Shown here piece by piece: positions 1 through 9,234 of a stretch of 31,020 bases of DNA (position 1 is the first letter of the stretch; each line of letters starts with the position of its first letter). The notes beneath the pieces were generated by a model. It searched no databases and was not told the DNA's origin. It saw only the letters and a list, made by a program, of their open reading frames with translations. The position numbers were made by a program, and so were the translations under genes. This stretch comes from an uncultured Acetatifactor sp. (GTDB lineage Bacteria; Bacillota; Clostridia; Lachnospirales; Lachnospiraceae): assembly GCA_910577185.1 (NCBI GenBank), contig CAJTLR010000023.1, forward strand, positions 17,675-48,694, written 5' to 3'.

Positions 1-133
1 CATAATAAAAGAGTGAAAACATCACTATGATAGAAATAGACAAAAATAGGACTTACTTTTAGAAAAATATCACAAATTTTACATTTTAATTTTATTATAA
101 ATTTACAAAAAATAAATAATGTAAATAGATGTA

Positions 134-162
134 TTGTAAAAAAGAAAAATAAATGGTACACT
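134..162 (+). promoter_or_regulatory. Candidate promoter of the sugar-uptake operon
   Basis: A TTGTAA box at 134-139 and a TACACT box at 157-162 are separated by 17 bp inside a very AT-rich leader (1-165). This would start transcription near 169 and leave a short leader carrying the GGAGGG site at 189-194. The in-frame ATG at 153 lies inside this promoter, which argues against it as the translation start. An inverted repeat ATTTACA (101-107) / TGTAAAT (120-126) just upstream could be an operator. Assigned by eye; no mapped start supports it. Confidence 0.4.
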
Positions 163-203
163 TTCGATATAAAGCAATATACAAACTTGGAGGGCGGCAT
201 TAT

Positions 204-2999
204 ATGGAAAGGAATCAGAAGGTAAAACTTATAGTAAGCGGATGTATGGCAGCGATACTGACCATAGTGATAGTTTTGTCTCTGCTGGCTCCGCATGGAG
301 AGGATTTCCCGAGAGAAAATGTATCCACGGTTCCGGAGGGAAGGCTGGGGACGGAAGGCTCCGGCATTTATCTTCAGGCGAATGACGGGGATGAGCCTGT
401 GCTTATGGGGAAAGGAAACGATGCGGCCGAATGGATGTTTACAGTGGAAGAAAGCGGCGATTATTACCTGAGTGCGGGCTATATGGCGCTTGAGGGAAAC
501 GGGCAGGAACTGGAATTCCAGATCCTGCTTGACGGCAGCAAAGTAACGGATTCAGCAATTACCCTGACCAGGATCTGGACGGACAGTGGTGAGTTCCGGC
601 GCACGGCTTCAGAGGATGAAATCCGACCTGCACAGTCGGAGGTCAGTCTGTGGACAGAAGAACCTTTCAGGCAGGCAAAGAAGGACAGAGTTCATCTGTA
701 TCTGGAAAAAGGTGAGCATACCATTGCTGTACAAGGTACCAGCCAGTCCGGTCTGTTCCGTTATCTGCGGTTATATCAGGAGGAGCTTCCATCCTATGAG
801 GAATATCTTTCTCTCCATTCCGGCGCAGAGAAAACAGAAAAGGATGTTTACATACAGGTAGAGGGAGAGACTCCCTATATGAAATCTTCTTCGCAGTTAT
901 ATGCGGTTTATGACCGTTCCAGTCCTTTCACTGTGCCATACCATGCCACTTGTCTCCGCTACAATACCATTGGAGGAACAAACTGGTCGGACAGCGGACA
1001 ATGGATTGAATGGCAGGTAGAAGTGCCCAAGGACGGATTTTACCAGTTGGGACTCAGGTGCAGGCAGAATGAGAATAAGGGTCAGAGCAGTCTGCGCAGA
1101 CTGGAGATAGATGGACAGGTTCCTTTTGCGGAAGCGGGAGGGCTGACCTTTGAATATGGTGTAAACTGGCAGAATGAATTCCTGGGAGCCGGAGATACGC
1201 CATGGCTGTTTTATCTGACAGCCGGAACTCATAGCCTGCGGATGGAGGTCGTGCTTGGCGAAATGGAGCAGGTTATAGACCGGATGGAGGCTACTTTGCA
1301 GGATGTGAATGCCCTGTACAGGGAGATCATCATGATAACCGGAACGGATCCGGATGCTTACAGGGACTACGGACTGGAAAATGCCATTCCTGGACTGGAG
1401 GACAAACTGGCTGCCATTCTGGCGGAACTGAACGGTTATGTAGATTATTTGGAATCCCTGTACGGGAAAGGCTGTTATTCGTCAAGAATATTGACCCAGA
1501 TGACCACCCAGGTCACTTCGTTTTGTGAAAAACCCTATACTATAGCCAGAAGACTTTCCGTATTTAAGACAAATATTGAAGCTTTGGCAGAGTGGGTATT
1601 GGAATTTGAACAGCAGCCGTTGCAGATTGATTATTTGTATGCGGCGGGTGCAGGCGCTGACACGCCTCTGGCAGAAGGGAGCATCCTGAGTAAAATAGGG
1701 CATGGGATCAGATCCTTTATGGGTTCCTTCTCTCATTCTTATGATGAAGTGGCGTCGGAAGGAGATGTGACATCCGATGTGACCCTGACGGTATGGATGG
1801 GAAAAGGACGTGACCAGGCAAATGTAATGAAACGCCTGATCGACTCGCATTTTACCCCCGAAACAGGGATTGCCGTAAACATCAGTCTGGTAGAGGGCGC
1901 ACTGGTGAAGGCGACATTGGCAGGCCAGGGACCGGATGTCAATATCTTCACCACCAGAGGAGAGGCAATGAACCTGGCATTCAGAGGAGCCGTCGCCGAA
2001 CTGGGTATGATGGAGGGCTTTGGAGGACTGCAGGAGCAGTATGCGGACAGCGCGTTTGTGCCTTACGAATATAAGGGTAAAATTTTTGGCGTGCCGGAGA
2101 CACAGGAATTCTATGTCATGTATATCAGGACGGATATTTTTGAGGAACTGGAACTTGAGATTCCTGACACATGGCAGGAACTGATGGCGCTGCTGCCGGT
2201 GCTGCAGGCAAACAGTCTGTCCATAGGACTGCCCTACGCAGACGGTTATGCCACTATGAATAACGGAATCGGAACCATTAACCTGTACCCGACTCTGCTG
2301 GCACAGTCAGGGATAGATATCTACCGGGAATCCGGTGATATGATGCTTTCCAATCTGACCACACCGGAAGCATATGATGCGTTTAAACAATGGATTGATT
2401 TCTATGTTCAGTATGATTTCAATCTTTATAAGGATGACTTTAACCGTTTCAGGACAGGAGAGATGCCCATCGTAATTTCTACCTACGGTTTGTACAATAA
2501 CCTGAATGAAGCGGCACCTGAAATTGCCGGACAGTGGGTTATGACGGCAATTCCCGGAACACCTCAGGGGACGGAGATCAACCGGGCCACAAGCGCCAGC
2601 GGCACCTGCAGTATTGTCCTGGGTGACTGTGAGAATAAAAAAGAAGCATGGGAATTCCTGAAATGGTGGAACAGTGCGGAGATTCAGGAAATGTACTCCA
2701 AAGAAATCGAGGCGGAGCTGAGCACATTGGGAAGACATACACCTGCTAATCTGGAAGCATTCAGGGGAAGCCTGTGGAGGGATGACGAGAAAGAAATGCT
2801 TCTGGAGCAATGGGAAAATGTAGTGGAGGTACCGGAGATTCCGGGAGGATACTATGTAACCAGAAATGTGGATAATGCCTTCAGACAAGTATACTACAAT
2901 GGTGAGAATGCCAGAGACACGTTGAATTATTGGATGAACGCGGTAAATGAAGAGCTGATCCGCAAGCAGTCTCAGCTGAATGCCAGGGAGGGAGACTAA
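204..2999 (+). CDS. Membrane-anchored extracellular solute-binding protein with N-terminal carbohydrate-binding-like modules
   Basis: Predicted sugar-capture protein of an ABC importer, outside the membrane. ATG 204 is chosen because GGAGGG (189-194) sits 9 nt upstream; an in-frame ATG at 153 has no site. Of 931 residues, about 7-29 form a hydrophobic segment with no lipobox, so it is probably a membrane anchor. Two beta-rich modules follow (about 35-195 and 215-355). Each ends in a pattern like GEHTIAVQG or GTHSLRMEV, as in CBM6/35-like jelly rolls. A helical linker (355-500) leads to a MalE-type binding domain (about 525-930), with the typical KIFGVPETQEF and EAWEFLKWW stretches. It is roughly twice the usual binding-protein length. 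It is followed after 3 nt by two permease genes, so it is very likely their partner. The ligand is unproven; fructan is inferred from the GH32 genes downstream. Confidence 0.85.
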   Translation: MERNQKVKLIVSGCMAAILTIVIVLSLLAPHGEDFPRENVSTVPEGRLGTEGSGIYLQANDGDEPVLMGKGNDAAEWMFTVEESGDYYLSAGYMALEGNGQELEFQILLDGSKVTDSAITLTRIWTDSGEFRRTASEDEIRPAQSEVSLWTEEPFRQAKKDRVHLYLEKGEHTIAVQGTSQSGLFRYLRLYQEELPSYEEYLSLHSGAEKTEKDVYIQVEGETPYMKSSSQLYAVYDRSSPFTVPYHATCLRYNTIGGTNWSDSGQWIEWQVEVPKDGFYQLGLRCRQNENKGQSSLRRLEIDGQVPFAEAGGLTFEYGVNWQNEFLGAGDTPWLFYLTAGTHSLRMEVVLGEMEQVIDRMEATLQDVNALYREIIMITGTDPDAYRDYGLENAIPGLEDKLAAILAELNGYVDYLESLYGKGCYSSRILTQMTTQVTSFCEKPYTIARRLSVFKTNIEALAEWVLEFEQQPLQIDYLYAAGAGADTPLAEGSILSKIGHGIRSFMGSFSHSYDEVASEGDVTSDVTLTVWMGKGRDQANVMKRLIDSHFTPETGIAVNISLVEGALVKATLAGQGPDVNIFTTRGEAMNLAFRGAVAELGMMEGFGGLQEQYADSAFVPYEYKGKIFGVPETQEFYVMYIRTDIFEELELEIPDTWQELMALLPVLQANSLSIGLPYADGYATMNNGIGTINLYPTLLAQSGIDIYRESGDMMLSNLTTPEAYDAFKQWIDFYVQYDFNLYKDDFNRFRTGEMPIVISTYGLYNNLNEAAPEIAGQWVMTAIPGTPQGTEINRATSASGTCSIVLGDCENKKEAWEFLKWWNSAEIQEMYSKEIEAELSTLGRHTPANLEAFRGSLWRDDEKEMLLEQWENVVEVPEIPGGYYVTRNVDNAFRQVYYNGENARDTLNYWMNAVNEELIRKQSQLNAREGD

Positions 3000-3002
3000 T
3001 TT

Positions 3003-3920
3003 ATGGAGACAAAAAAGAAAAGCAGGAATAAGATTTTGAGATACTTTATCACCTATAAGACCAGCTGGCTGATGATGCTTCCCTATCTTCTGTTTTTTAT
3101 GGTTTTTACGATCCTGCCGGTGGTGGCATCCATAGTTTTAAGCTTCACGGATTATGATATGGTCCAGAGGCCTGTATTTGTAGGGTTGGAAAATTATTTT
3201 CAGATTTTCCTGAATGACGAATATTTCATTGTAGCCCTGAAAAACACACTGGTCTTTGCCATTATCATCGGTCCGCTCAGCTATGTCATCTGCTTTCTGA
3301 TAGCCTGGATGATCAATGAACTGAAGCCGCTGGCAAGGGCGTTTGTGACAGCGCTGTTCTATATTCCTACCATTGTAGGCGCGGCGGGCTGGAATGTATG
3401 GCGGCTGATCTACAGTGCTGACCAGTATGGACTGATCAACGGATTTTTGATGAAGTGGGGATTTATAAATGAACCCATAGGCTGGCTCACGGATGAGACA
3501 TGTATCATGCCGGCGCTGATTATTGTACAGCTTTGGATGAGCATGGGAATCAGCTTCCTGACTTTTATCGCAGGATTCCAGAATGTGGATAAGACGCTGT
3601 ATGAGGCAGGCATGATGGACGGCGTGAAGAACCGTTTCCAGGAGCTTTGGTACATTACCATCCCTGCCATGGCAAACCAGATGATCTTTGCCGTTGTCAT
3701 GCAGATTATAAACTGTTTTGCCGTGGGCGAGGTGTCCTCCGTTCTGGCAGGTCTTCCAAGTACCGGTTATGCGGGTGAGACCATTGTGACCCATATCATG
3801 GATTACGGAAATCTCAGGTATGAATTCGGGTATGCCTGCTCCATGGCCGTGGTACTGGTGGTAATGATGCAGTATTCCAAAAAGTTTGCCACATGGCTGA
3901 TTGGTAAAATGGGGCATTAG
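3003..3920 (+). CDS. ABC sugar transporter permease, MalF/UgpA type (first pair)
   Basis: Inner-membrane permease of a carbohydrate ABC importer, 305 residues with about six hydrophobic segments. The first follows a lysine-rich cytoplasmic N-terminus. The EAA loop that contacts the ATPase reads EAGMMDGVKNRFQELW followed by ITIPAM, near residues 200-225. The gene starts 3 nt after the binding-protein stop and is followed by its MalG-like partner after 11 nt, giving the usual binding protein-permease-permease order. No ATPase gene is present in the window; sharing of a distant MsmK-like ATPase is inferred from how this family usually works. Confidence 0.9.
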   Translation: METKKKSRNKILRYFITYKTSWLMMLPYLLFFMVFTILPVVASIVLSFTDYDMVQRPVFVGLENYFQIFLNDEYFIVALKNTLVFAIIIGPLSYVICFLIAWMINELKPLARAFVTALFYIPTIVGAAGWNVWRLIYSADQYGLINGFLMKWGFINEPIGWLTDETCIMPALIIVQLWMSMGISFLTFIAGFQNVDKTLYEAGMMDGVKNRFQELWYITIPAMANQMIFAVVMQIINCFAVGEVSSVLAGLPSTGYAGETIVTHIMDYGNLRYEFGYACSMAVVLVVMMQYSKKFATWLIGKMGH

Positions 3921-3931
3921 GAGGTGCCGGG

Positions 3932-4828
3932 ATGAAAGAAAAAAAACAGGTAAAGAAGTTCGCCATAGGAAAAAAGAGAATGGGGATGGACAATAGGCGT
4001 TCCAGGATCGGAAATGGTTTCGTGATTTTCCTTCTGCTGTTGTTGGGGGCATTTATGGCATTCCCTCTTTATTATACGCTGATACAGTCGCTGAAGCCTT
4101 CGGAAGAGCTGTTCCAGTTTCCACCCAGGCTCTATGTGCTCAGGCCTACTCTTGAACATTATTCGGAGCTGTCCCAGCTGATGTCCAATATGTGGGTGCC
4201 GTTCAGCAGATATTTGTTCAATACACTGCTGGTGACTTTGACAGGCACGGTTTTACATATCTTGTTTGCGGGAATGGCCGCCTATCCCCTTGCAAAGCAT
4301 AAATTTCCGGGACGGGACGGGTTGTTTGCCATTATTCTGCTTGGTCTGATGTTTGTAGGGCAGGTAACCTTCCTTCCGGGTTTTATCATTATCGCCAAGC
4401 TGAATATGCTGAATACTTATTGGGCTTACATATGTCCCTGTATCGGTTCTTCCCTGGGCTTGTTCCTGATAAAGCAGTTTATTGAGCAGATACCTGATGC
4501 CCTGATAGAAGCGGCCAGAATGGACGGGACTAAGGAATGGAGGGTATATTTCCAGATTGTGATGCCCAATATCAAACCTGCAATCCTGACAGTGTTTATC
4601 TTCCAGTTTGTCAATATCTGGAACGGTCTCTCCAAGGAAATGGTTTATGACGAGCAGCTGAAGGTGGTGAAGGTTGCACTGGAGCAGGTCAGTGCTTCCA
4701 ATGCATATGCCAGAATGGGTTCCGGCATGGCCGGTTCGGTGCTCCTCATGATTCCGCCGATCATTGTGTTCATCCTGATGCAGAGGAACGTGGTGGAGAC
4801 CATGACCTTTGCGGGAATGAAGGACTGA
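3932..4828 (+). CDS. ABC sugar transporter permease, MalG type (first pair)
   Basis: Second permease of the first pair, 298 residues. An excellent AGGAGGTG site lies at 3919-3926 before ATG 3932. After a basic N-terminus the protein has about six membrane segments. The EAA loop EAARMDGTKEWRVYFQIVMP lies near residues 190-210, typical of the MalG/AraQ/LacG family. The C-terminus ends METMTFAGMKD-like (VVETMTFAGMKD), close to the usual family ending that carries a G[ML]KG or GMKD motif. It should pair with the preceding permease to form the channel for the substrate captured by the large binding protein. Confidence 0.9.
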   Translation: MKEKKQVKKFAIGKKRMGMDNRRSRIGNGFVIFLLLLLGAFMAFPLYYTLIQSLKPSEELFQFPPRLYVLRPTLEHYSELSQLMSNMWVPFSRYLFNTLLVTLTGTVLHILFAGMAAYPLAKHKFPGRDGLFAIILLGLMFVGQVTFLPGFIIIAKLNMLNTYWAYICPCIGSSLGLFLIKQFIEQIPDALIEAARMDGTKEWRVYFQIVMPNIKPAILTVFIFQFVNIWNGLSKEMVYDEQLKVVKVALEQVSASNAYARMGSGMAGSVLLMIPPIIVFILMQRNVVETMTFAGMKD

Positions 4829-4881
4829 GCCGGTGTGAAAGGGAACAGGAAAAGAGCAACGAACCAATATAGGAGGCGGAA

Positions 4882-6339
4882 ATGCGTAAAATAAAGACTT
4901 ACGGGATAGTGTTATGTCTGGCTGTGACGATGTTTACAGGCACGGATATGAAGGTAGAGGCCCAGTCAAATTTTAACAGTTATACCTATGACGAATGGGA
5001 TGGATCCGTGGCTGCGCCTGCCAGCTATCAGCCGGTAATGGCGAAAAACGGACTGGAGATCGGGGCAGGCCACATGAATACACCACAGGATTTTTTTATG
5101 GATAAGGACGGGCGCTTATATGTGGCAGATACCGGAAATAACAGGATCCTGATCCTGGACCAGGATCTTGAACTTTTGGACTCCATGGAAACTGTCCGCA
5201 TGAATGGGGAAGAGATTCCGTTGACGGACATTGAGGGAATGTATGTTACAGAGGAGCATGTCATATATGCCTCTCAGACACAGGCCGGCCGTATTCTGAT
5301 TATTCAGGACGGGGAAGTGACGGGAACCATAGAAAAGCCGGTGAGCAGTCTGATTTCAGAGGATTTTGTATTTTCTCCTACCAAGATAGGACTGGATATT
5401 TACGGAAGGGCATATGTGCTGTCCAAGGGCTGTTACAGCGGGCTTCTGCAGTTTGATGTGGACGGCAGCTTTATGGGATTCTTCGGGGCCAATAAGGTAG
5501 AGGTTACCGCCCAGGTAGCGTTCAATTATATGTGGAAGAGTATTCTCTCCGATGAGCAGAGAGCAGCCATGACAAGTATCCTTCCGATTGAGTATTCCAA
5601 TATAGACTGCTGTGAGGATGGCTTTGTATATACTTCCACAGTGGGAACCCAGCTTCCCAAGAGTCAGATTAAGAAGCTGAATCCTTTGGGGAATAATACC
5701 TACTTTGCCCTTGGCAACGCAGAATTCAATTTTGGTGACGAGGAATTATCTTATAGTAAAGGCAGGCCCAATTATCCGTCCTTCATTGATGTGAAGGCAA
5801 ATGAGAAGGGTTTCATTTTTGCCATTGACCTGACCAGCGGAAGGATCTTCGAGAGGGATCAGGAAGCAAATCTGGTGGCAGTGTTTGGTGGAATGGGAAG
5901 TCAGCTGGGAACTTTTTCCACACCGGTGGCGGTTGAGGTCTATGGAAACAGGGTCTATGTGCTGGACAGACTGAAAAACAATATCACCGTATTTGAGCCT
6001 ACCGAGTACGGCGCACTGGTGGAGAATGCAATCTGCACATATAATGAAGGTTTGTATGAAGAGGCTTCCGCACTCTGGATGGAGGTGCTTTCCAGAAATG
6101 CGAATTCCAAACTGGCCTATAACGGAATAGGAAAAGCCTATACTCAGGTAGGGGAATATACAGACGCTTTGCAGTATCTGCGTTACAGCGGCGACAAATA
6201 CAGCTACTCTAAAGCCTTTGGCAAAAACAGAATGGCAGTGGTAAGACAGTACGGGCCCTATGTCATTGCTCCGGTGGTTTGTCTGGCAGCGGCGCTGTCG
6301 GTGAGAAAACGGATTGGAGATAGGAGGAAAAAGAAGTGA
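4882..6339 (+). CDS. Secreted NHL-repeat/TPR protein with C-terminal membrane anchor
   Basis: 485 residues, with AGGAGGCGG just before ATG 4882. A signal peptide (about 1-27, ending VEAQS) is followed by NHL-type beta-propeller repeats (about 45-380). Clear blades read DKDGRLYVADTGNNRILILD and VYGNRVYVLDRLKNNITVFE. A short TPR-like helical pair comes next (about 395-440; NEGLYEEASALW and QVGEYTDALQYL). A hydrophobic segment (about 456-473) and a very basic tail (RKRIGDRRKKK) suggest the protein is tethered outside the membrane. NHL propellers usually bind proteins or glycans, so a scaffold or glycan-docking role beside the importer is inferred. The exact function is not known to me. Confidence 0.75.
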   Translation: MRKIKTYGIVLCLAVTMFTGTDMKVEAQSNFNSYTYDEWDGSVAAPASYQPVMAKNGLEIGAGHMNTPQDFFMDKDGRLYVADTGNNRILILDQDLELLDSMETVRMNGEEIPLTDIEGMYVTEEHVIYASQTQAGRILIIQDGEVTGTIEKPVSSLISEDFVFSPTKIGLDIYGRAYVLSKGCYSGLLQFDVDGSFMGFFGANKVEVTAQVAFNYMWKSILSDEQRAAMTSILPIEYSNIDCCEDGFVYTSTVGTQLPKSQIKKLNPLGNNTYFALGNAEFNFGDEELSYSKGRPNYPSFIDVKANEKGFIFAIDLTSGRIFERDQEANLVAVFGGMGSQLGTFSTPVAVEVYGNRVYVLDRLKNNITVFEPTEYGALVENAICTYNEGLYEEASALWMEVLSRNANSKLAYNGIGKAYTQVGEYTDALQYLRYSGDKYSYSKAFGKNRMAVVRQYGPYVIAPVVCLAAALSVRKRIGDRRKKK

Positions 6340-6959
6340 AAGAGAAAAAATCAGCTACGAACCCTTTCTATACAATAATGCACCCATTTAACTGCTCCTA
6401 TGACATCCGCTTTAAGGAAAAGGGAAATACGATTTTTACTATTATCATTTTGACCGTATTTTTTCTGACTTCCATATATCAGCGCCAGAACACAGGATAC
6501 ATATTTAACAGTAACAAGCTGAGTGAACTAAATGTATTCCTGCAGTTTATCAGTGTGTTTTTGCCCTTTGTACTCTTTGCTGTATCCAACTGGATCGTGG
6601 CGATTCTGATGAACGGCACGGGGAGGTTTCGGGATATCTGGATTTACGGGGCGTATTGCTGTGTCCCTTTTATTCTGGGAAATATCGTGTCTGTATGGCT
6701 GAGTAATATATTGGTGAGGGAAGAACCCTTCGGGGGATATGTGCAGGTAGCCGGCGCGGCATGGAGTCTGGTTATCTTATTTATCGGGCTCATGATCATG
6801 CATGAATACGGTTTTGCTCAGAATGTGTTCAGCTGTATTTGCACTGTATTCATCATGTTCATTCTGTTGTTCCTGATTATGCTGGTTGGGAATCTGGCAT
6901 CTGATTTATATGGTTTTGTGATGACAGTGGCAAAAGAATTGATATTCCGGATGAGCTAG
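6336..6959 (+). CDS. Yip1-family integral membrane protein
   Basis: 207 residues starting at GTG 6336. The start overlaps the previous stop by 4 nt (GTGA) and follows a TAGGAGG site, so translation is probably coupled. The protein has about five hydrophobic segments and the family-like opening NPFYTIMHPFNCSYDIRFKEKG. That opening resembles the YIP1 domain proteins that accompany sugar importers in Firmicutes. It contains no catalytic motif. Its place between the NHL/TPR and DUF5696-like genes suggests a membrane component of an envelope assembly serving the transporters. This role is inferred only. Confidence 0.7.
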   Translation: MKEKKSATNPFYTIMHPFNCSYDIRFKEKGNTIFTIIILTVFFLTSIYQRQNTGYIFNSNKLSELNVFLQFISVFLPFVLFAVSNWIVAILMNGTGRFRDIWIYGAYCCVPFILGNIVSVWLSNILVREEPFGGYVQVAGAAWSLVILFIGLMIMHEYGFAQNVFSCICTVFIMFILLFLIMLVGNLASDLYGFVMTVAKELIFRMS

Positions 6960-6972
6960 GGGGGTGATAAAC

Positions 6973-8331
6973 GTGAAAAACAATACTATGAATATCTGGA
7001 AGATCCTGATAAAGGGACTGGTCTATCTGGCAATGTTCGGCCTGTTTATCGGTTTTGTATTATTCCTGAATAAGTCAGCCCAGGAAGAAACTGTAGAAGA
7101 GATGACATGGAAGCCGGAAGCAGTACAGGGAATTCCGGAAGGATGGGAGCTGGTCTGTGAGAATCAGAATCTGGAATTATACTTTGAACCGTCCCTTGTG
7201 CAGCTTAGGGTAAAGGACAAGGCAACGGGAGTGGAGTGGAGGAGTAATCCTGAGAATGCCGCAGAGGATGCGGTGGCTTTTGGACAGAACAAAACCCGGG
7301 TACAATCCTTGCTGGAACTGTCCTATGCAGACGACCAGAGTAATTTCTTTACCGCAAACAGCTTTGCCGAGTCTGTTCAGGCAGATACCTATACCTATGA
7401 ATATGGGGACGACGGCGTATATGTCAACTTGCAGTTTGCAAAACAGGGATTCGAGATTCCATGCTTTTTCGGTATCCGGGATGATCGCCTGGTGGCAAGG
7501 ATATTCAGTGAACAGATACAGCAGCATGGAAATCTGCAGGTGACAAGTATTGCGTTTTTGCCCTACTTTGGAGCCGGTTCCGGGGAGGAAGAGGGATATC
7601 TGCTGGTACCGGACGGTTCCGGAGCATTGATTTATTTCAACAATCAAAAGCAGACTTATCAGCCATATTCCCAGAAAGTGTATGGAAGGAATCTGGCTCT
7701 GAATGTGCAGAGTAATTTGCTGAATACCCAGAATGCCACCATGCCGGTGTTTGGAATACAAAAAGGGCAGGATACGCTGCTGGCGGTGATTACAGAAGGG
7801 GAGTATCAGACGGAGATCAAGGCTGAAATTGCCGGCAGGCTTACGGCGAATAACGCGGTATATTCCAATGCTTTGTTTATACAGAGCGAGTACAACACGC
7901 TTTTATCCGGCAGTGATAATGAAGAGTCGGTGGTCATGTTATCGCCGCAGCACAATCAGTTTTCTTATTACGAGGTATCCTATTTCTTCCTGGAGGAGAA
8001 TTCCGGATACAATGGGATGGCTTCCCGCTATCGTCAATATCTGATAGAAGAGAAGGGAATGCAGCAGACTGCCGGGGAAGCGCAGAAAAGCGTCAACCTG
8101 ACATTCCTGGGCGGTGTGGAGGTAAGCAAGACCTTATTGGGAGTGCCTTATCGTGCGGTGAAAAAGCTGACTTCCTTTGCCGAGTTAAAAGATACCGTAT
8201 TGGAGCTGCAGAAGGAGGCAGGAAATTCTTTCCAGATTAATATGCGTTATCTGGAAAAAGATAGTTCCATGAGCATGATGCCCACAAAACTGACCTACGA
8301 AGGAGTTTTGGGGGGGGCAAAAAGGGTATAA
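6973..8331 (+). CDS. DUF5696-like membrane-anchored protein, N-terminal part (frameshifted gene)
   Basis: First part of a gene broken by a frameshift. GTG 6973 is preferred because AGGGGGGTGAT (6958-6968) lies 4 nt upstream; GTG 6964 lies within that site. The 452-residue product has one N-terminal membrane segment (about 8-28) and then a large extracellular region. That region includes the stretch GYLLVPDGSGALIYFNN, which I associate with DUF5696 proteins of sugar-importer operons (from memory, moderate certainty). Reading ends abruptly after LTYEGVLGGAKRV, just past eight G at 8310-8317. With seven G the reading would continue as GVLGGQKGYNG into the next frame and give about 750 residues in total. 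Either a sequencing error, a true mutation, or a switchable tract is possible. Confidence 0.75.
   Translation: MKNNTMNIWKILIKGLVYLAMFGLFIGFVLFLNKSAQEETVEEMTWKPEAVQGIPEGWELVCENQNLELYFEPSLVQLRVKDKATGVEWRSNPENAAEDAVAFGQNKTRVQSLLELSYADDQSNFFTANSFAESVQADTYTYEYGDDGVYVNLQFAKQGFEIPCFFGIRDDRLVARIFSEQIQQHGNLQVTSIAFLPYFGAGSGEEEGYLLVPDGSGALIYFNNQKQTYQPYSQKVYGRNLALNVQSNLLNTQNATMPVFGIQKGQDTLLAVITEGEYQTEIKAEIAGRLTANNAVYSNALFIQSEYNTLLSGSDNEESVVMLSPQHNQFSYYEVSYFFLEENSGYNGMASRYRQYLIEEKGMQQTAGEAQKSVNLTFLGGVEVSKTLLGVPYRAVKKLTSFAELKDTVLELQKEAGNSFQINMRYLEKDSSMSMMPTKLTYEGVLGGAKRV
8310..8317 (+). repeat. Run of eight G at the frameshift point
   Basis: A homopolymer of eight G sits exactly where the DUF5696-like reading frame is lost. 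Removing one G joins the upstream and downstream open frames without any stop. Such tracts are prone both to sequencing error and to slipped-strand changes in vivo. Confidence 0.9.
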
Positions 8332-8335
8332 CGGA

Positions 8336-9232
8336 ATGACAAAGGCTCTGCAGGAAGCAGGGATCCCCTTTTATCCCGTATATGACACTGTAACAATCCG
8401 GAAAGCAGGAAACGGATACCGGGATTATCAGGGGGTCAGAAATGTATCAAAATCCGCTTCCGCGCAGTATGAGTATCTGCTGACCTCAGGAAGCAGGGAT
8501 ACGGGAAAGAAGTCCTATTATCTGGTTTCTCCCAAGTATGAGGAAGAAATTATGACTTCCTTGTTGGAAAGCGCAAAAAAGAAGGGAGTGGGAAGCCTGG
8601 GCTTAACCGGTATTGCCAATATGGTGTATGCCGACTATAGGTCAGAAAGCATTTCCGATAATGAGACAGGCGCTTATTGGGAGAAGGCCCTGGAGATGGC
8701 AGCAGCTTCTACGGACAGCTTATTGCTTCAGGGGGCATATGCATACGCATTTCCTTATGCGGATGTGATTGTGAATGCTCCGGTGTTTTCCAGCCAGTTT
8801 GATGTGGAGGATGAAGCGGTGCCTTTTTATGAGATGGTGGTAGGCGGCTCCGTGGCACTGTACAGTACTCCCGTAAATGAAGGCGGCAATGTGAGGGAAA
8901 TGCTCTTAAAGGCTGTGGAATATGGCGTCAGTCCTACCTTCCAGCTTATGACAGCACAGAGGGATTCGCTTCAGGACACGGAATACCAGAAATATTATTC
9001 CCTCTGCTGGGAAGACTGGGAACAGGAAATAAAGGATGTCCTCATGGAACTGGAGGCTCTTGACGGTGTATTTGGACAGAGAATTATCAGCCATGAAAAG
9101 CTGGGCGGGGAGGTCTATGCCACTGTCTTTGAAAACGGCGAGATGGTTTACGTGAATTACGGACAGGAGGATGTTATTGTGGAACAGATTACGGTTCCGG
9201 CCTGGGGGTTCGTCCGGAAAGGAGATAAGTAA
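8336..9232 (+). CDS. DUF5696-like protein, C-terminal part (frameshifted gene)
   Basis: Continuation of the broken gene in the +1 frame. The open frame extends upstream of this ATG through YNGMTKALQEAG, so the ATG is probably an internal methionine rather than a natural start. The 298 residues look folded and conserved in style: IPFYPVYDTV, GVGSLGLTGIANMVYADYR, and a C-terminal small beta domain (VYATVFENGEMVYVNYG). The pattern of a GIPF/Y-P-V-Y-D strand and later loops resembles glycoside-hydrolase-like barrels, but I cannot point to catalytic residues with confidence. No further damage is seen, which suggests the frameshift is recent, reversible, or an artefact. Confidence 0.7.
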   Translation: MTKALQEAGIPFYPVYDTVTIRKAGNGYRDYQGVRNVSKSASAQYEYLLTSGSRDTGKKSYYLVSPKYEEEIMTSLLESAKKKGVGSLGLTGIANMVYADYRSESISDNETGAYWEKALEMAAASTDSLLLQGAYAYAFPYADVIVNAPVFSSQFDVEDEAVPFYEMVVGGSVALYSTPVNEGGNVREMLLKAVEYGVSPTFQLMTAQRDSLQDTEYQKYYSLCWEDWEQEIKDVLMELEALDGVFGQRIISHEKLGGEVYATVFENGEMVYVNYGQEDVIVEQITVPAWGFVRKGDK

Positions 9233-9234
9233 AT

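Noticed and set aside
3138..4052. 304-codon open frame on the minus strand opposite the first permease gene
   Set aside because: Permease motifs on the plus strand are clear; the minus frame is His/Pro-rich and has no ribosome site or family features.
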